Source: Nocardia paucivorans NBRC 100373
GTDB lineage: Bacteria; Actinomycetota; Actinomycetes; Mycobacteriales; Mycobacteriaceae
Assembly: GCF_000308675.1 (NCBI RefSeq)
Contig: NZ_BAGE01000048.1
Span: 179,099 to 243,098, forward strand
Length of the DNA: 64,000 nt
Direction of reading: 5' to 3'
Positions 24,356 to 32,903 of this stretch are shown in pieces; positions within the stretch are counted from its first letter, which is position 1, and each line of letters starts with the position of its first letter. The notes under the pieces were generated by a model, which did no database searches, had not been told where the DNA came from, and saw only the letters and a program-made list of their open reading frames with translations. Position numbers and translations under genes: made by a program.

Positions 24356-25888
24356 ATGGCACGTACTCCTCGCACCTCGGCGAAACGGCCTACCCGAACC
24401 ACTCGACCGACCGTCGCTCCCCTCGGCCGTCCCTGGCCGGACGAACCGGCGCCGATGCGCCCGCCGACGCCACTCACCCGCTCCGTTTCCCTGCGGTGGC
24501 GGGTGACGCTGCTGGCCGCCTCCGTGGTCGCCATCGCGGTCGCGGTCACCTCCATCGCCGCCTACGCCATGGTGGCGCGGGCACTCTACAACGCGGTGGA
24601 CGCCCAGTTACGGGCCCGCTCGGCCACCATGATCAGCGGCGATATCGACAATATGGCCTTCCAGTCGCTCGGAGTGGCGACCCTGTTCTCGAACGATATC
24701 GGTGTCGCCCTGATCTACCCGTTCTCGGTGTCCGCCCAGGAGAGGACCGAGCCCGGCAGCCTGCCGGTGTACATGCCACCGCAACCGACCAAACCACCGA
24801 TCGGAACCGAGGAGATCGAGGTCGCCGAGGGCGAACGCACATCGTCCCTGCGCACCTACAACAATCAACGGGTACTGGCCCGGCGCATGGACTCCGGTGT
24901 CACCCTGGTGATCTCCCAGCGTCTGGAACCGACCCGCGAGGTACTCGATCGGCTGGCCTGGCTGCTGTTCGTGGTCGGCGGCTGCGGCGTCGTCCTCGCC
25001 GCCGCGGCCGGAACCGCGGTGGGCCGCACCGGTTTGCGCCCGATCGCGCGACTCACCGCCGCCACCGAACGCATCGCGCGCACCGACGACCTGACTCCCA
25101 TCCCGGTCACCGGCGACGACGAACTCGCCCGGCTCACCGAGAGTTTCAACACCATGCTGCGCGCACTCGCCGAATCCCGGGATCGCCAGCGACGGTTGGT
25201 GGCCGACGCCGGACACGAACTGCGCACGCCGTTGACCTCGCTGCGCACCAATATGGAACTGCTCATCGCGTCGAGTCGCCCGGGCGCCCCCGATATTCCC
25301 GACGAGGATATGGCCGAACTGCGCTCGGATGTGATGGCCCAGATCGAGGAGCTGTCCAACCTGGTCGGCGATCTGGTGGACCTGGCCCGGGAGGACGCGC
25401 CGGAAAGTGTCTACGAACGGGTGGACCTGGGCGAGGTGACCGAACGCGCGCTGGAACGCGTGCGCCGCCGCGGCGCGGTCGAGTTCGCCGCCGAACTCCG
25501 GCCCTGGTTCGTCTACGGACAGGAAGCCGCTCTGGAGCGGGCGGTTCTCAATGTGTTCGACAATGCCGCGAAATGGAGCCCCCCCGGGGAGCGGGTGCGG
25601 GTGGTCATGGCGGAAACGGGACGCGGCCTGCTGGAACTATCGGTCGACGACGCCGGTCCCGGTATTCCGCCCACCGAGCGCGAACTGGTTTTCGAGCGGT
25701 TCTACCGCACCACGGCCTCCCGATCCATGCCGGGTTCCGGCCTGGGGCTGGCCATTGTGAAACAGGTCGTCATCAAACACGGGGGCACCATTGCCATCGA
25801 CACCTCCGAGCGCGGTGGCGCTCTGGTCCGTATCGTGCTGCCCGGCGAAAGTGGAGCACCGACGGAACCGGCGGAACAACAGCCTTGA
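24356..25888 (+). CDS. mprB: sensor histidine kinase MprB
   Basis: A 510-residue membrane kinase, 12 bp downstream of mprA. Membrane segments at ~50-72 and ~200-222 flank an extracytoplasmic sensor; a HAMP domain then leads to the H-box ADAGHELRTPLTSLR with phospho-acceptor H287, the N-box NVFDNAAKWSPPGE and G-boxes DDAGPGIPP and GSGLGLAIVKQ. The N-terminal ~45 residues are Pro/Arg-rich and cytoplasmic. MprB phosphorylates MprA; in mycobacteria its sensor contacts DnaK and responds to envelope damage. Confidence 0.95.
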   Translation: MARTPRTSAKRPTRTTRPTVAPLGRPWPDEPAPMRPPTPLTRSVSLRWRVTLLAASVVAIAVAVTSIAAYAMVARALYNAVDAQLRARSATMISGDIDNMAFQSLGVATLFSNDIGVALIYPFSVSAQERTEPGSLPVYMPPQPTKPPIGTEEIEVAEGERTSSLRTYNNQRVLARRMDSGVTLVISQRLEPTREVLDRLAWLLFVVGGCGVVLAAAAGTAVGRTGLRPIARLTAATERIARTDDLTPIPVTGDDELARLTESFNTMLRALAESRDRQRRLVADAGHELRTPLTSLRTNMELLIASSRPGAPDIPDEDMAELRSDVMAQIEELSNLVGDLVDLAREDAPESVYERVDLGEVTERALERVRRRGAVEFAAELRPWFVYGQEAALERAVLNVFDNAAKWSPPGERVRVVMAETGRGLLELSVDDAGPGIPPTERELVFERFYRTTASRSMPGSGLGLAIVKQVVIKHGGTIAIDTSERGGALVRIVLPGESGAPTEPAEQQP

Positions 25889-26042
25889 ACAATCCCTGCA
25901 CCCACCCCACGGTCGACTTCGGTTTCGCGGGTGAAACGATATCCGGCGCATCCATCGGCCCTGGTCGTGATCGGTATCCAATTGCGACCCACACACCCGC
26001 GGTGATCGCCGCGAACCGTGATACGCAGAAAACTGAAAGCGC

Positions 26043-26061
26043 GGTCTCAGTCCGCTCTCAG
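26043..26061 (+). promoter_or_regulatory. MprA box upstream of pepD
   Basis: GGTCTCAG (26043-26050), 3-bp spacer TCC, GCTCTCAG (26054-26061): the same paired octamer layout as the box before mprA, placed 48 bp before the pepD start. It implies that pepD and moaB2 have their own MprA-controlled promoter besides any read-through from mprAB. Confidence 0.82.
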
Positions 26062-26109
26062 TCGTCACCGCCAGGCTGGGCGACAGATGTGTGAAGGAAC
26101 GAGAAAGCC

Positions 26110-27378
26110 ATGACCGAGGATTTCACCCAGCGACCGCACCCGGTCGAGCAGGATCCGACGCCATCCGCACCCGGGCATCCCCAGCCCGGGTATCCGCAGA
26201 TGGGCGCGGGATACCCCCCGATGGGTCCGCCGGTCGAACCGCCCCACCGGCCGATACGTACCGGCCTGATCGCGGGCGCAGTGGCGCTCGCGCTGGTGAG
26301 CGGCGGGATCGGCGGGGCGGTTGGGGCGCTGGTCGCCGGATCCGACGACGGATCGGGAAGCCGGGCCCCCGCGGTCAACGCCTTGGATTCGCCCCGGCCG
26401 AGAATCGATAACACCGCCGCCGCCCCGCCGGGTACGGTGCAGGCCGTGGCGCAGAAAGTGCTGCCCTCGGTGGTGATGATCGAGGTGGCCAGCAACCGGG
26501 CACAGGGGGAGGGCTCCGGGGTGATCCTGTCCTCCGACGGCTTGATCCTGACCAACCACCATGTCGCCTCCGGTGGCGGGCCGAGGGCAGAGATGCGGGT
26601 CTCCTTCGCCGATGGGAGCACCGCGCCGGCCACTCTGGTGGGCGCCGACCCGGTATCCGATCTGGCGGTTATCAAGGCCGCGGGCCGCACCGATCTGACC
26701 CCGATCGAACTGGGCAGTTCGGCCGGGTTGCAGGTCGGCCAGCCGGTTGTCGCCATCGGGTCACCGCTCGGACTCGCGGGCACGGTTACCACCGGCATCG
26801 TCTCGGCGCTCAACCGTCCGGTGTCCACCACCGGTGAGGGCGGCAACGATCCGACGGTGCCCAACCCGGTCATCGATGCCATCCAGACCGATGCCGCGAT
26901 CAACCCGGGCAATTCCGGGGGCGCCCTGGTGGACGAACAGGGCAAACTCGTGGGAATCAATACCGCTATCGCCACCCTCGGCGCCAGTGGGCTCGGCGGG
27001 CAGCAGAGCGGTTCCATCGGTCTCGGTTTCGCGATCCCGGTCGATCAGGCCCGCCGCGTCGCCGACGAGCTGATCAACACCGGCCACGCCACCTACGCCC
27101 AGATCGGCGTCACCGTGCAGCGCGACGAGACGATCACGGGGGCCCGGATACTCGATGTCGCCCCCAACGGCCCGGCCGCCGCCGCGGGTATTCCGCGCGG
27201 CGTCATAGTGACCCGGGTCGACGACCGCACCATCACCTCCGGCGACGGACTCGTCGCGGCGGTGCGCTCCCGGACACCCGGAGACAAGGTGAAGGTTACC
27301 TATACCGACGAACGCGGCGGCAACAGCAAAACGGTCGAAGTGACCTTGGCCGCCGCCCCTGTGGAAGGAGACCGCTGA
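26110..27378 (+). CDS. pepD: HtrA-like membrane serine protease PepD
   Basis: A 422-residue HtrA/DegP-family protease. A Pro-rich cytoplasmic N-terminus (~1-45), one membrane anchor (~50-75), then the trypsin-like domain with catalytic triad H151 (TNHHVA), D184 (VSDLAVIKA) and S269 (NPGNSGGALV), and one C-terminal PDZ domain (~325-415). It degrades or refolds damaged envelope proteins and feeds back on MprAB and sigma-E signalling in mycobacteria. An MprA box lies upstream, and the stop overlaps the first ATG of the next frame. Confidence 0.95.
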   Translation: MTEDFTQRPHPVEQDPTPSAPGHPQPGYPQMGAGYPPMGPPVEPPHRPIRTGLIAGAVALALVSGGIGGAVGALVAGSDDGSGSRAPAVNALDSPRPRIDNTAAAPPGTVQAVAQKVLPSVVMIEVASNRAQGEGSGVILSSDGLILTNHHVASGGGPRAEMRVSFADGSTAPATLVGADPVSDLAVIKAAGRTDLTPIELGSSAGLQVGQPVVAIGSPLGLAGTVTTGIVSALNRPVSTTGEGGNDPTVPNPVIDAIQTDAAINPGNSGGALVDEQGKLVGINTAIATLGASGLGGQQSGSIGLGFAIPVDQARRVADELINTGHATYAQIGVTVQRDETITGARILDVAPNGPAAAAGIPRGVIVTRVDDRTITSGDGLVAAVRSRTPGDKVKVTYTDERGGNSKTVEVTLAAAPVEGDR

Positions 27379-27437
27379 TGCAGTTGGTAACCGGGGGCTG
27401 GGAGCCCGGCATGCCCACGGACGCTACGGTGAGCACT

Positions 27438-27932
27438 ATGGAAATCGATGCTCCCGTGGCGGGGCGGGCACTGGTCGTGATCGTCGACGATCGAACGGCG
27501 CACGGCGGCGAGGATTCCCTCGGCCCGTTGGTCACCGAACTGCTCACCGAGGCCGGGTTCCTGGTGGACGCGTCGGTGTCGGTAGAAGCCGATGAGGTGG
27601 CGATCCGCAACGCGCTCAATACAGCGGTGATCGGCGGCGTCGACCTGGTCATCTCGGTCGGCGGGACCGGTATGTCCCCGCGTGATGTCACCCCGGAGGC
27701 CACCTCCCAGGTGCTGGATCGGGAACTGCCCGGCATCAGCGAGGCGTTGCGCTCATCCGGACGGGTGGCCGGCTCGCTGGACGCCGGACTGTCCCGTGGT
27801 CTGGCCGGTATCTCGGGGAGCACCCTGGTGGTGAACCTGCCGGGCACCCGGGCCGCGATCCGCGACGGTATGGCCACCTTGGGACCGCTCGCCAGCCGAG
27901 TGATCGGCGAACTGTCCGGCCTGATGGAATGA
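27438..27932 (+). CDS. moaB2: MoaB/Mog-family protein MoaB2
   Basis: A protein of about 164 residues with the MoaB/MogA fold (molybdopterin adenylyltransferase family): ALVVIVDDRTAHGGEDSLGP, VISVGGTGMSPRDVTPEAT with the GGTG nucleotide loop, and SRGLAGISGSTLVVNLPGT. The start is set at ATG 27438 by comparison with remembered mycobacterial MoaB2; in-frame ATGs at 27378 and 27411 are alternatives, and the first would overlap the pepD stop. In mycobacteria MoaB2 has been linked to sigma-factor activity; enzymatic function is unclear. Confidence 0.9.
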   Translation: MEIDAPVAGRALVVIVDDRTAHGGEDSLGPLVTELLTEAGFLVDASVSVEADEVAIRNALNTAVIGGVDLVISVGGTGMSPRDVTPEATSQVLDRELPGISEALRSSGRVAGSLDAGLSRGLAGISGSTLVVNLPGTRAAIRDGMATLGPLASRVIGELSGLME

Positions 27933-28126
27933 CATCCGGCTCCGATTCTCCCGGCGGTCCCCGTCCACGTCGGATGGGGGACCGGGCCCGTCTGGACCGC
28001 GTCTTCGGCGACGTCCTACCGAGCACGACCCGAGACGAACGAGACGACGAGAACCCCGTCCGACGAACCGATTCCGAGGAATGGCTGCGCGCCCAGGTGC
28101 CACCGCATCACGGCGGTGTCGGTTAG
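27929..28126 (+). CDS. conserved small hypothetical protein
   Basis: A 65-residue hydrophilic protein whose ATG overlaps the moaB2 stop (ATGA), so it is the last gene of the pepD operon. The core RVFGDVLPSTTRDERDD and the terminal EWLRAQVPPHHGG are recalled as a conserved pattern in mycolic-acid bacteria. No domain of known function, no membrane segment. Confidence 0.72.
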   Translation: MTSGSDSPGGPRPRRMGDRARLDRVFGDVLPSTTRDERDDENPVRRTDSEEWLRAQVPPHHGGVG

Positions 28127-28190
28127 CCCGCGAACCGTGACAACCGCCCCCTGTCCGTGGTGAACCGCCTACCATCGCCCCGCGCTCGGA

Positions 28191-29501
28191 TCACCACCAC
28201 GGCCAGTCGGCCGTGGTCGGCGAGTGGGGCTCATCGGCTTCGCAGGGGTCGGCATGCCATTCCCCGAAAGGGTCGCTCCACCGCGCCACCCGTTCGGGTG
28301 CGTGCTCGACCAACCGCAGCTCGTCGTCGTCGACGAGCGCCCAGTGTAGGGTGCGCCGGATCTCGTCGGGGTCGGCGTCGTGCACCAGAATCACCAATGA
28401 GATATCGCGATCGCCGAACCGCTCGTCCCAACCCGCCGCGGCCAGGGCCGATCGCTGCGGGTCGACCTCGGCGCGTTCCTCGGCGGACATCGCGGCCATC
28501 CATCGGCCTGCCGCGCCGATACGCAGCCCGCCACCGGCCGATTCCAACCACACCACCTCATCGGGTCGGGTCGCCAACCACAATCGGCCGCGTGCGGTGA
28601 CCACACCGTCGAACAGGACGTCGAACGCGGTGTGCAGCCGTTGCGGATGAAACGGCCGACGGGCCGCGAATTCGATCAACTCGACCCCGTGGTCCCGGTG
28701 TAGCGGCGGCAGCCCACGCAGTAGCGGCGCGTGCGCGTCGAAGACCCGGCCCCGCCGGGAGTCCGCCGGTATCCGGGCCGTAAGCGCGTCGATATCGCCG
28801 GGGTTCACGGTGGGAAGCGCATCGGTCCACAGCACAGGGGCGGTAGGCGCCAGTCGGGAGAGGACCGCTTCGAGCCGGGCGCGCTCGACGGGAGCGATCG
28901 CCTCGCTGCCGGCCACCACCAATACATCGGCGAAGTCCACCTGCCCCACGGCGAGCTGTGCCACGGTGCGGTCGTCATCGGCGCGGACCCAACCGCGCTC
29001 GACCAGGGTTTCCTCACCGGTCGCATCGGCAAGCCAACTCCGGGCGTCGAGACAGGTCCATACCGCTTCCACTCTCACCTCGCGGGCCGCCGGTCCGTCG
29101 ACTCGCCCGGACACGCCGGTTACGACGAGATCCGAGATGGCCCGACACACCGACTCGGCCTCGAATGCCGGGTCCAGCGCCAATACGATGCGCCGCACCG
29201 TATCGCGGCCGGCCGACCGGCGCAGCAGTGGCAGCAGATCGGCCCGCAAAGTGCAGGAGACGCACCCGTGGGCGAGTTCGAGCACCGAGGTGACCGCCGT
29301 CTCGCCGTCCGTCACGGTGCGCCGGACAACCCCCTCCTCGATCTCGGCGAGGTCATATCGGACCACCATGGTCCCCGCGGCGGCCCCGAACGCGGTGGAC
29401 ACCCGGCCCACGGTATCGGTTCGATCACCGTGCAGTCCGACGACCAGTACGACGGGGGTACGTAGGTCCTGCTCTCGGGACAGTCGGGCGGGATCGCTCA
29501 C
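28191..29501 (-). CDS. Mrf/CobW-like protein of the zinc-starvation locus
   Basis: A 436-residue CobW/COG0523-related protein from GTG 29501 (an ATG 14 codons earlier is also open). The expected P-loop is degenerate: VVLVVGLHGDRTDTVG lacks the GK(S/T), and the metal motif CxCC reads GCVSCTLR. A CobW C-terminal domain follows (~290-410, beginning LWLATRPDEVVWLESAGG). It matches the pattern of M. tuberculosis Rv0106, related to the mycobacterial ribosome-hibernation recruitment factor Mrf, which is also induced by zinc loss. It is divergent from the alternative ribosomal protein operon across two Zur-like boxes. Probable role: ribosome hibernation or zinc handling, by analogy. Confidence 0.82.
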   Translation of the reverse strand: MSDPARLSREQDLRTPVVLVVGLHGDRTDTVGRVSTAFGAAAGTMVVRYDLAEIEEGVVRRTVTDGETAVTSVLELAHGCVSCTLRADLLPLLRRSAGRDTVRRIVLALDPAFEAESVCRAISDLVVTGVSGRVDGPAAREVRVEAVWTCLDARSWLADATGEETLVERGWVRADDDRTVAQLAVGQVDFADVLVVAGSEAIAPVERARLEAVLSRLAPTAPVLWTDALPTVNPGDIDALTARIPADSRRGRVFDAHAPLLRGLPPLHRDHGVELIEFAARRPFHPQRLHTAFDVLFDGVVTARGRLWLATRPDEVVWLESAGGGLRIGAAGRWMAAMSAEERAEVDPQRSALAAAGWDERFGDRDISLVILVHDADPDEIRRTLHWALVDDDELRLVEHAPERVARWSDPFGEWHADPCEADEPHSPTTADWPWW

Positions 29502-29513
29502 CTCAGCCCTTTC

Positions 29514-29534
29514 GGTAATGATTTTCAATACGAC
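29514..29534. promoter_or_regulatory. Zur-like box (proximal to the Mrf/CobW-like gene)
   Basis: The core AATGATTTTCAAT matches the actinobacterial Zur box pattern (near-palindromic around ATGATTTTCAT). It is close to the start of the leftward Mrf/CobW-like gene, which it probably represses when zinc is plentiful. Confidence 0.75.
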
Positions 29535-29567
29535 ATACTTCACGGTACAGTGTTCGATCAGTGTTGT

Positions 29568-29588
29568 CGAAAATGATTTTCATATTCC
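29568..29588. promoter_or_regulatory. Zur-like box (proximal to rpmB)
   Basis: GAAAATGATTTTCATATTC is an almost perfect Zur box, ending about 22 bp before the rpmB ATG. It is the stronger of the two sites in this divergent promoter region and should control the whole rpmB-rpmG-rpsN-rpsR operon. Confidence 0.85.
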
Positions 29589-29609
29589 AAAATCTCGGAG
29601 GGAGCAGGC

Positions 29610-29846
29610 ATGTCGGCGTACTGCCAGGTCACCGGCCGTAAACCCGGTTTCGGCAAGTCCGTCTCACATTCCCACAAACGGACCAACCGGCGCTGGAACC
29701 CCAATATCCAGCGCAAGACCTACTACCTGCCCAGTGAGGACCGCCGGATCACCCTCACCGTCTCGACCAAGGGCATCAAAACCATCGACCGCGACGGAAT
29801 CGAGGCCGTAGTGGCCCGCATCCGGGCCCGCGGCGAACGCGTCTGA
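29610..29846 (+). CDS. rpmB: alternative ribosomal protein bL28
   Basis: A 78-residue bL28 (MSAYCQVTGRKPGFGKSVSH, then TNRRWNPNIQRK). Zinc-binding L28 paralogues carry CxxC pairs; this one keeps a single N-terminal Cys, so it cannot form the ribbon. A GGAGGG ribosome-binding site precedes it. It is the first gene of the Zur-controlled operon and replaces the zinc-containing L28 when zinc is scarce. Confidence 0.96.
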   Translation: MSAYCQVTGRKPGFGKSVSHSHKRTNRRWNPNIQRKTYYLPSEDRRITLTVSTKGIKTIDRDGIEAVVARIRARGERV

Positions 29847-29859
29847 ACGGAGCACCCCC

Positions 29860-30030
29860 ATGGCCGCCAAATCGACCGATATCCGTCCGGTGATCAAGCT
29901 GAAGTCCACCGCGGGCACCGGCTACACCTACGTCACCAGGAAGAACCGCCGCAACGACCCCGATCGGCTGGTGCTGCGCAAATACGATCCCGTGGTGCGC
30001 AGGCACGTGGACTTCCGCGAGGAACGCTGA
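29860..30030 (+). CDS. rpmG: alternative ribosomal protein bL33 (cysteine-free)
   Basis: A 56-residue bL33 with no cysteine at all (IKLKSTAGTGYTYVTRKNRR), so it is the zinc-independent form. It starts 13 bp after rpmB, and its TGA stop overlaps the ATG of rpsN. Confidence 0.96.
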   Translation: MAAKSTDIRPVIKLKSTAGTGYTYVTRKNRRNDPDRLVLRKYDPVVRRHVDFREER

Positions 30031-30335
30031 TGGCCAAGAAATCGAAGATCGCCCGTAACGAGCAACGCAGGGCGATCGTGGCCCGCTACGCCGAACGCCG
30101 GGCCGAACTGAAAGAACTCATCCGCAATCCACGCACCCCGGACGATCTGCGTACGGCAGCCCTGTCCGCCATGCAGCGACTGCCTCGGGATGCCAGTCCG
30201 GTACGATTGCGCAATCGGGACGCCGCCGACGGGCGACCGCGCGGCCACCTCCGGAAGTTCGGTCTCTCTCGTGTGCGTGTACGCGAGATGGCCCACCGGG
30301 GCGAGTTACCCGGTGTGCACAAATCGAGCTGGTAG
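30030..30335 (+). CDS. rpsN: alternative ribosomal protein uS14 (long, zinc-free)
   Basis: A 101-residue uS14 of the long type, without CxxC motifs. Conserved RNRDAADGRPRGHLRKFGLS and VREMAHRGELPGV are present. Third gene of the zinc-starvation operon, overlapping rpmG by one base. Confidence 0.96.
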   Translation: MAKKSKIARNEQRRAIVARYAERRAELKELIRNPRTPDDLRTAALSAMQRLPRDASPVRLRNRDAADGRPRGHLRKFGLSRVRVREMAHRGELPGVHKSSW

Positions 30336-30367
30336 CCCTCATCGAACTCGTCAGAAGGAACCGTCAC

Positions 30368-30622
30368 ATGGCTGTGAAACGAGCACCGTCGAAGAAGGTC
30401 CGTGCCGAGCAGGCCCGGCGCCCCAAGAAGAACCCCCTCATCGCCGCGGGTATCGAGACGGTCGACTACAAGGACGTCAACCTGCTACGCACCTTCATCT
30501 CCGACCGGGGCAAGATCCGCAGCCGCCGGGTCACGGGTCTCACCCCGCAGCAGCAGCGCCAGGTTGCGACGGCCGTCAAGAACGCCCGCGAAATGGCCCT
30601 GCTGCCCTTCACCAGCCGCTGA
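30368..30622 (+). CDS. rpsR: alternative ribosomal protein bS18 (zinc-free)
   Basis: An 84-residue bS18 lacking the N-terminal cysteines of the zinc form (KNPLIAAGIETVDYKDVNLL, then RSRRVTGLTPQQQRQVATAV). Last gene of the operon, followed after 30 bp by a hairpin terminator. Confidence 0.96.
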   Translation: MAVKRAPSKKVRAEQARRPKKNPLIAAGIETVDYKDVNLLRTFISDRGKIRSRRVTGLTPQQQRQVATAVKNAREMALLPFTSR

Positions 30623-30651
30623 CCCCCACGACATTCGAAATTCCATCACCG

Positions 30652-30679
30652 AGCCTCCCGGGCCCACCGCCGGGAGGTT
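30652..30679 (+). terminator. hairpin terminator after rpsR
   Basis: AGCCTCCCGG pairs with CCGGGAGGTT (10 bp with one G-T) around an 8-base loop, shortly after the rpsR stop. No U-tract, as usual in this group. Confidence 0.7.
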
Positions 30680-30766
30680 CGGCGCTTCTCGCCCCCACCC
30701 ATCGCCTCGCCACCCCTGATGAGCGACCTCGACGGACCCTCCTGGAAAACACCTAGAGTGGTGAAC

Positions 30767-31228
30767 ATGGTGATACGAGGATGCGCGATCGTACTCGTCG
30801 GCTGTGTCGCCCTCGGCCTCGCCGCGGGCTGCGGTGACGCCGGCGACAGCGGGACCGACACCCGCACGAGCGCCCCGGTGGTCACCGCCCCCGGTACAAC
30901 CGACGCCCCGCGCGAGGATCCCGACGCCGACCCCGGTCAGATCTTCACCCCCGACCCCACCATCGTCGACGCGCACCCCATTCCGTTCACCTCGTGGACT
31001 CGGGTGGCCGACGACCGGATCGCCATCCACTTCCAGACCGGCGTCCCCGAATGTTTCGGAGTGGACGCCACCGTCACCGAAACGGATACCACCGTCACGG
31101 TAGAGCTGCGTGAGGGCACCCGCGCGGATGCCGTGGACAAGATGTGCGTGATGATGGCCGTATTCGGCACCCTCGAACTACCGTTGAAAGCACCGCTCGG
31201 CAACCGACAGGTCGTAAACGCCGACTAG
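30767..31228 (+). CDS. lipoprotein of unknown function
   Basis: A 153-residue protein from ATG 30767 with a type II signal peptide: hydrophobic residues 6-20, lipobox LAAGC, then a Thr/Asp-rich spacer. The ~85-residue mature domain (FTSWTRVADDRIAIHFQTG, a Cys pair in VPECFGV and KMCVMM) has short beta strands and resembles small mycolata lipoproteins. The two cysteines could form a disulfide outside the cell. In-frame GTGs at 30758 and 30761 are alternative starts. No function assigned. Confidence 0.82.
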   Translation: MVIRGCAIVLVGCVALGLAAGCGDAGDSGTDTRTSAPVVTAPGTTDAPREDPDADPGQIFTPDPTIVDAHPIPFTSWTRVADDRIAIHFQTGVPECFGVDATVTETDTTVTVELREGTRADAVDKMCVMMAVFGTLELPLKAPLGNRQVVNAD

Positions 31229-31263
31229 GGCATTCCCCGCTCGATCCGACGGCCGCCGAAAAG

Positions 31264-31308
31264 CCGATGGGCCCCGGCCGAGTACACGACTCATCCGGGG
31301 CCCATCGG
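31264..31308. terminator. bidirectional hairpin terminator
   Basis: CCGATGGGCCCCGG (31264-31277) is a perfect 14-bp inverted match of CCGGGGCCCATCGG (31295-31308). It lies between the convergent lipoprotein gene and purH and probably stops both. Confidence 0.85.
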
Positions 31309-31331
31309 GTCGATTACCCGGCGACTTCGGG

Positions 31332-32903
31332 TCAGTGCGCGAAATGCCGAGAGCCGGTGAGGTACATCGTGACCCCTGCTTCCCGCGCAGCATCGATGGT
31401 GTCCTGGTCCCGCACCGATCCCCCGGGCTGCACAATCGCCCGAATACCCGCCTGGATGAGCTGCTGCGGCCCATCCGAGAAGGGGAAGAAGGCATCCGAG
31501 GCCGCCACCGAGCCCTTGGCCCGGTCACCCGCGCGCTGTATCGCCAACCGGACCGCGTCGACCCGGTTCACCTGTCCCATGCCGACCCCCACCGATGCAC
31601 CGTCGTGGGCGAGCAGAATGGCGTTCGACTTCACCGCGCGGCAGGCGCGCCAAGCGAATTCGAGATCGGCAAGGGTGTCCGCATCGGCGGCCTCACCCGC
31701 AACCAATGTCCAGTTCTTCGGGTCGTCACCCTCGGCATCGATGACATCCCGTTGTTGCAACAGCACGCCGCCGCTGATCGGACGCAGCTCGATCCCCGCC
31801 CGCACGGGCGGTTCGGCGAGCAGAATGCGCACATTCTTCTTGCGCTGCAACACTTCCACCGCGCCGTCGGCATAAGACGGCGCCACGATCACCTCGGTGA
31901 AGATCTCCGCGACCTGCTGCGCCATCTCCACCGAAATCTCACGGTTGGCCGCGATCACCCCGCCGTACGCGCTCACCGGATCGCAGGCGTGCGCCTTGCG
32001 GTGCGCCTCGGCGATATCGGCGCCCACGGCGATACCGCACGGGTTGGCGTGCTTGATGATCGCCACCGCAGGAGCATCGTGATCGTAGGCGGCCCGCCAG
32101 GCGGCGTCGGCGTCGGTGTAGTTGTTGTACGACATCTCCTTGCCGTGCAACTGCTGCGCCTGCGCCAGACCGGGAGCACCGCTGCCGTCGGTGTACAGCG
32201 CCGCCCGCTGATGCGGATTCTCGCCGTAGCGCAGTACCGCCGCCCGCTCCCAGGAGCCACCGGCCCAGGCCGGGAACGGCTCGGCGGTCTCCTCGGCCTC
32301 CGTGGCGGGCACCAGCACACCGGCCATCCAGTTCGCCACCGCCACGTCGTAGCTCGCGGTGTGTTGGAAGGCCTTCGCGGCCAGCGCGGTGCGCTCGGCC
32401 AGGGTGAAACCACCGGCGCCGACCGCAGTCAACACCCGGTCGTAGTCGCCGGTGTCGACGACCACCGCCACCGACGGATGGTTCTTCGCCGCCGCCCGGA
32501 CCATCGAAGGACCGCCGATATCGATCTGCTCGACGCATTCGTCCGAACCGGCTCCGCCGGCCACCGTCTCACCGAAGGGATACAGGTTCACCACCACGAG
32601 CTGGAATGCCTCGACACCCAGTTCGGCCAATTGCGCCAGGTGCTCGGGTTTACGGGTATCGGCGAGGATGCCGGCGTGTACCCGCGGATGCAGGGTTTTG
32701 ACCCTGCCGTCCAAGGTTTCCGGGAAACCGGTGAGATCCTCGACCTTGGTCACCGGAATACCCGCGTCCGCGATCCGCGCCGCGGTCGAACCGGTCGACA
32801 CCAGTTCGACGCCGGCGGCATGCAGTCCGGTTGCGAGCTCGACGAGCCCGGTCTTGTCGTAGACACTCACCAACGCCCGGCTGATCGGCTTGCGGTCACT
32901 CAC
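31332..32903 (-). CDS. purH: bifunctional AICAR formyltransferase/IMP cyclohydrolase
   Basis: A 523-residue PurH catalysing the last two steps of IMP synthesis. The N-terminal MGS-like cyclohydrolase domain (SRALVSVYDKTGLVELATGL, GVELVSTGSTAARI) is followed by the formyltransferase domain with the catalytic Lys-His in AIIKHANPCG. GTG start at 32903 overlaps the purN stop (GTGA), so the two are translationally coupled. Length and motifs are normal. Confidence 0.97.
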   Translation of the reverse strand: MSDRKPISRALVSVYDKTGLVELATGLHAAGVELVSTGSTAARIADAGIPVTKVEDLTGFPETLDGRVKTLHPRVHAGILADTRKPEHLAQLAELGVEAFQLVVVNLYPFGETVAGGAGSDECVEQIDIGGPSMVRAAAKNHPSVAVVVDTGDYDRVLTAVGAGGFTLAERTALAAKAFQHTASYDVAVANWMAGVLVPATEAEETAEPFPAWAGGSWERAAVLRYGENPHQRAALYTDGSGAPGLAQAQQLHGKEMSYNNYTDADAAWRAAYDHDAPAVAIIKHANPCGIAVGADIAEAHRKAHACDPVSAYGGVIAANREISVEMAQQVAEIFTEVIVAPSYADGAVEVLQRKKNVRILLAEPPVRAGIELRPISGGVLLQQRDVIDAEGDDPKNWTLVAGEAADADTLADLEFAWRACRAVKSNAILLAHDGASVGVGMGQVNRVDAVRLAIQRAGDRAKGSVAASDAFFPFSDGPQQLIQAGIRAIVQPGGSVRDQDTIDAAREAGVTMYLTGSRHFAH

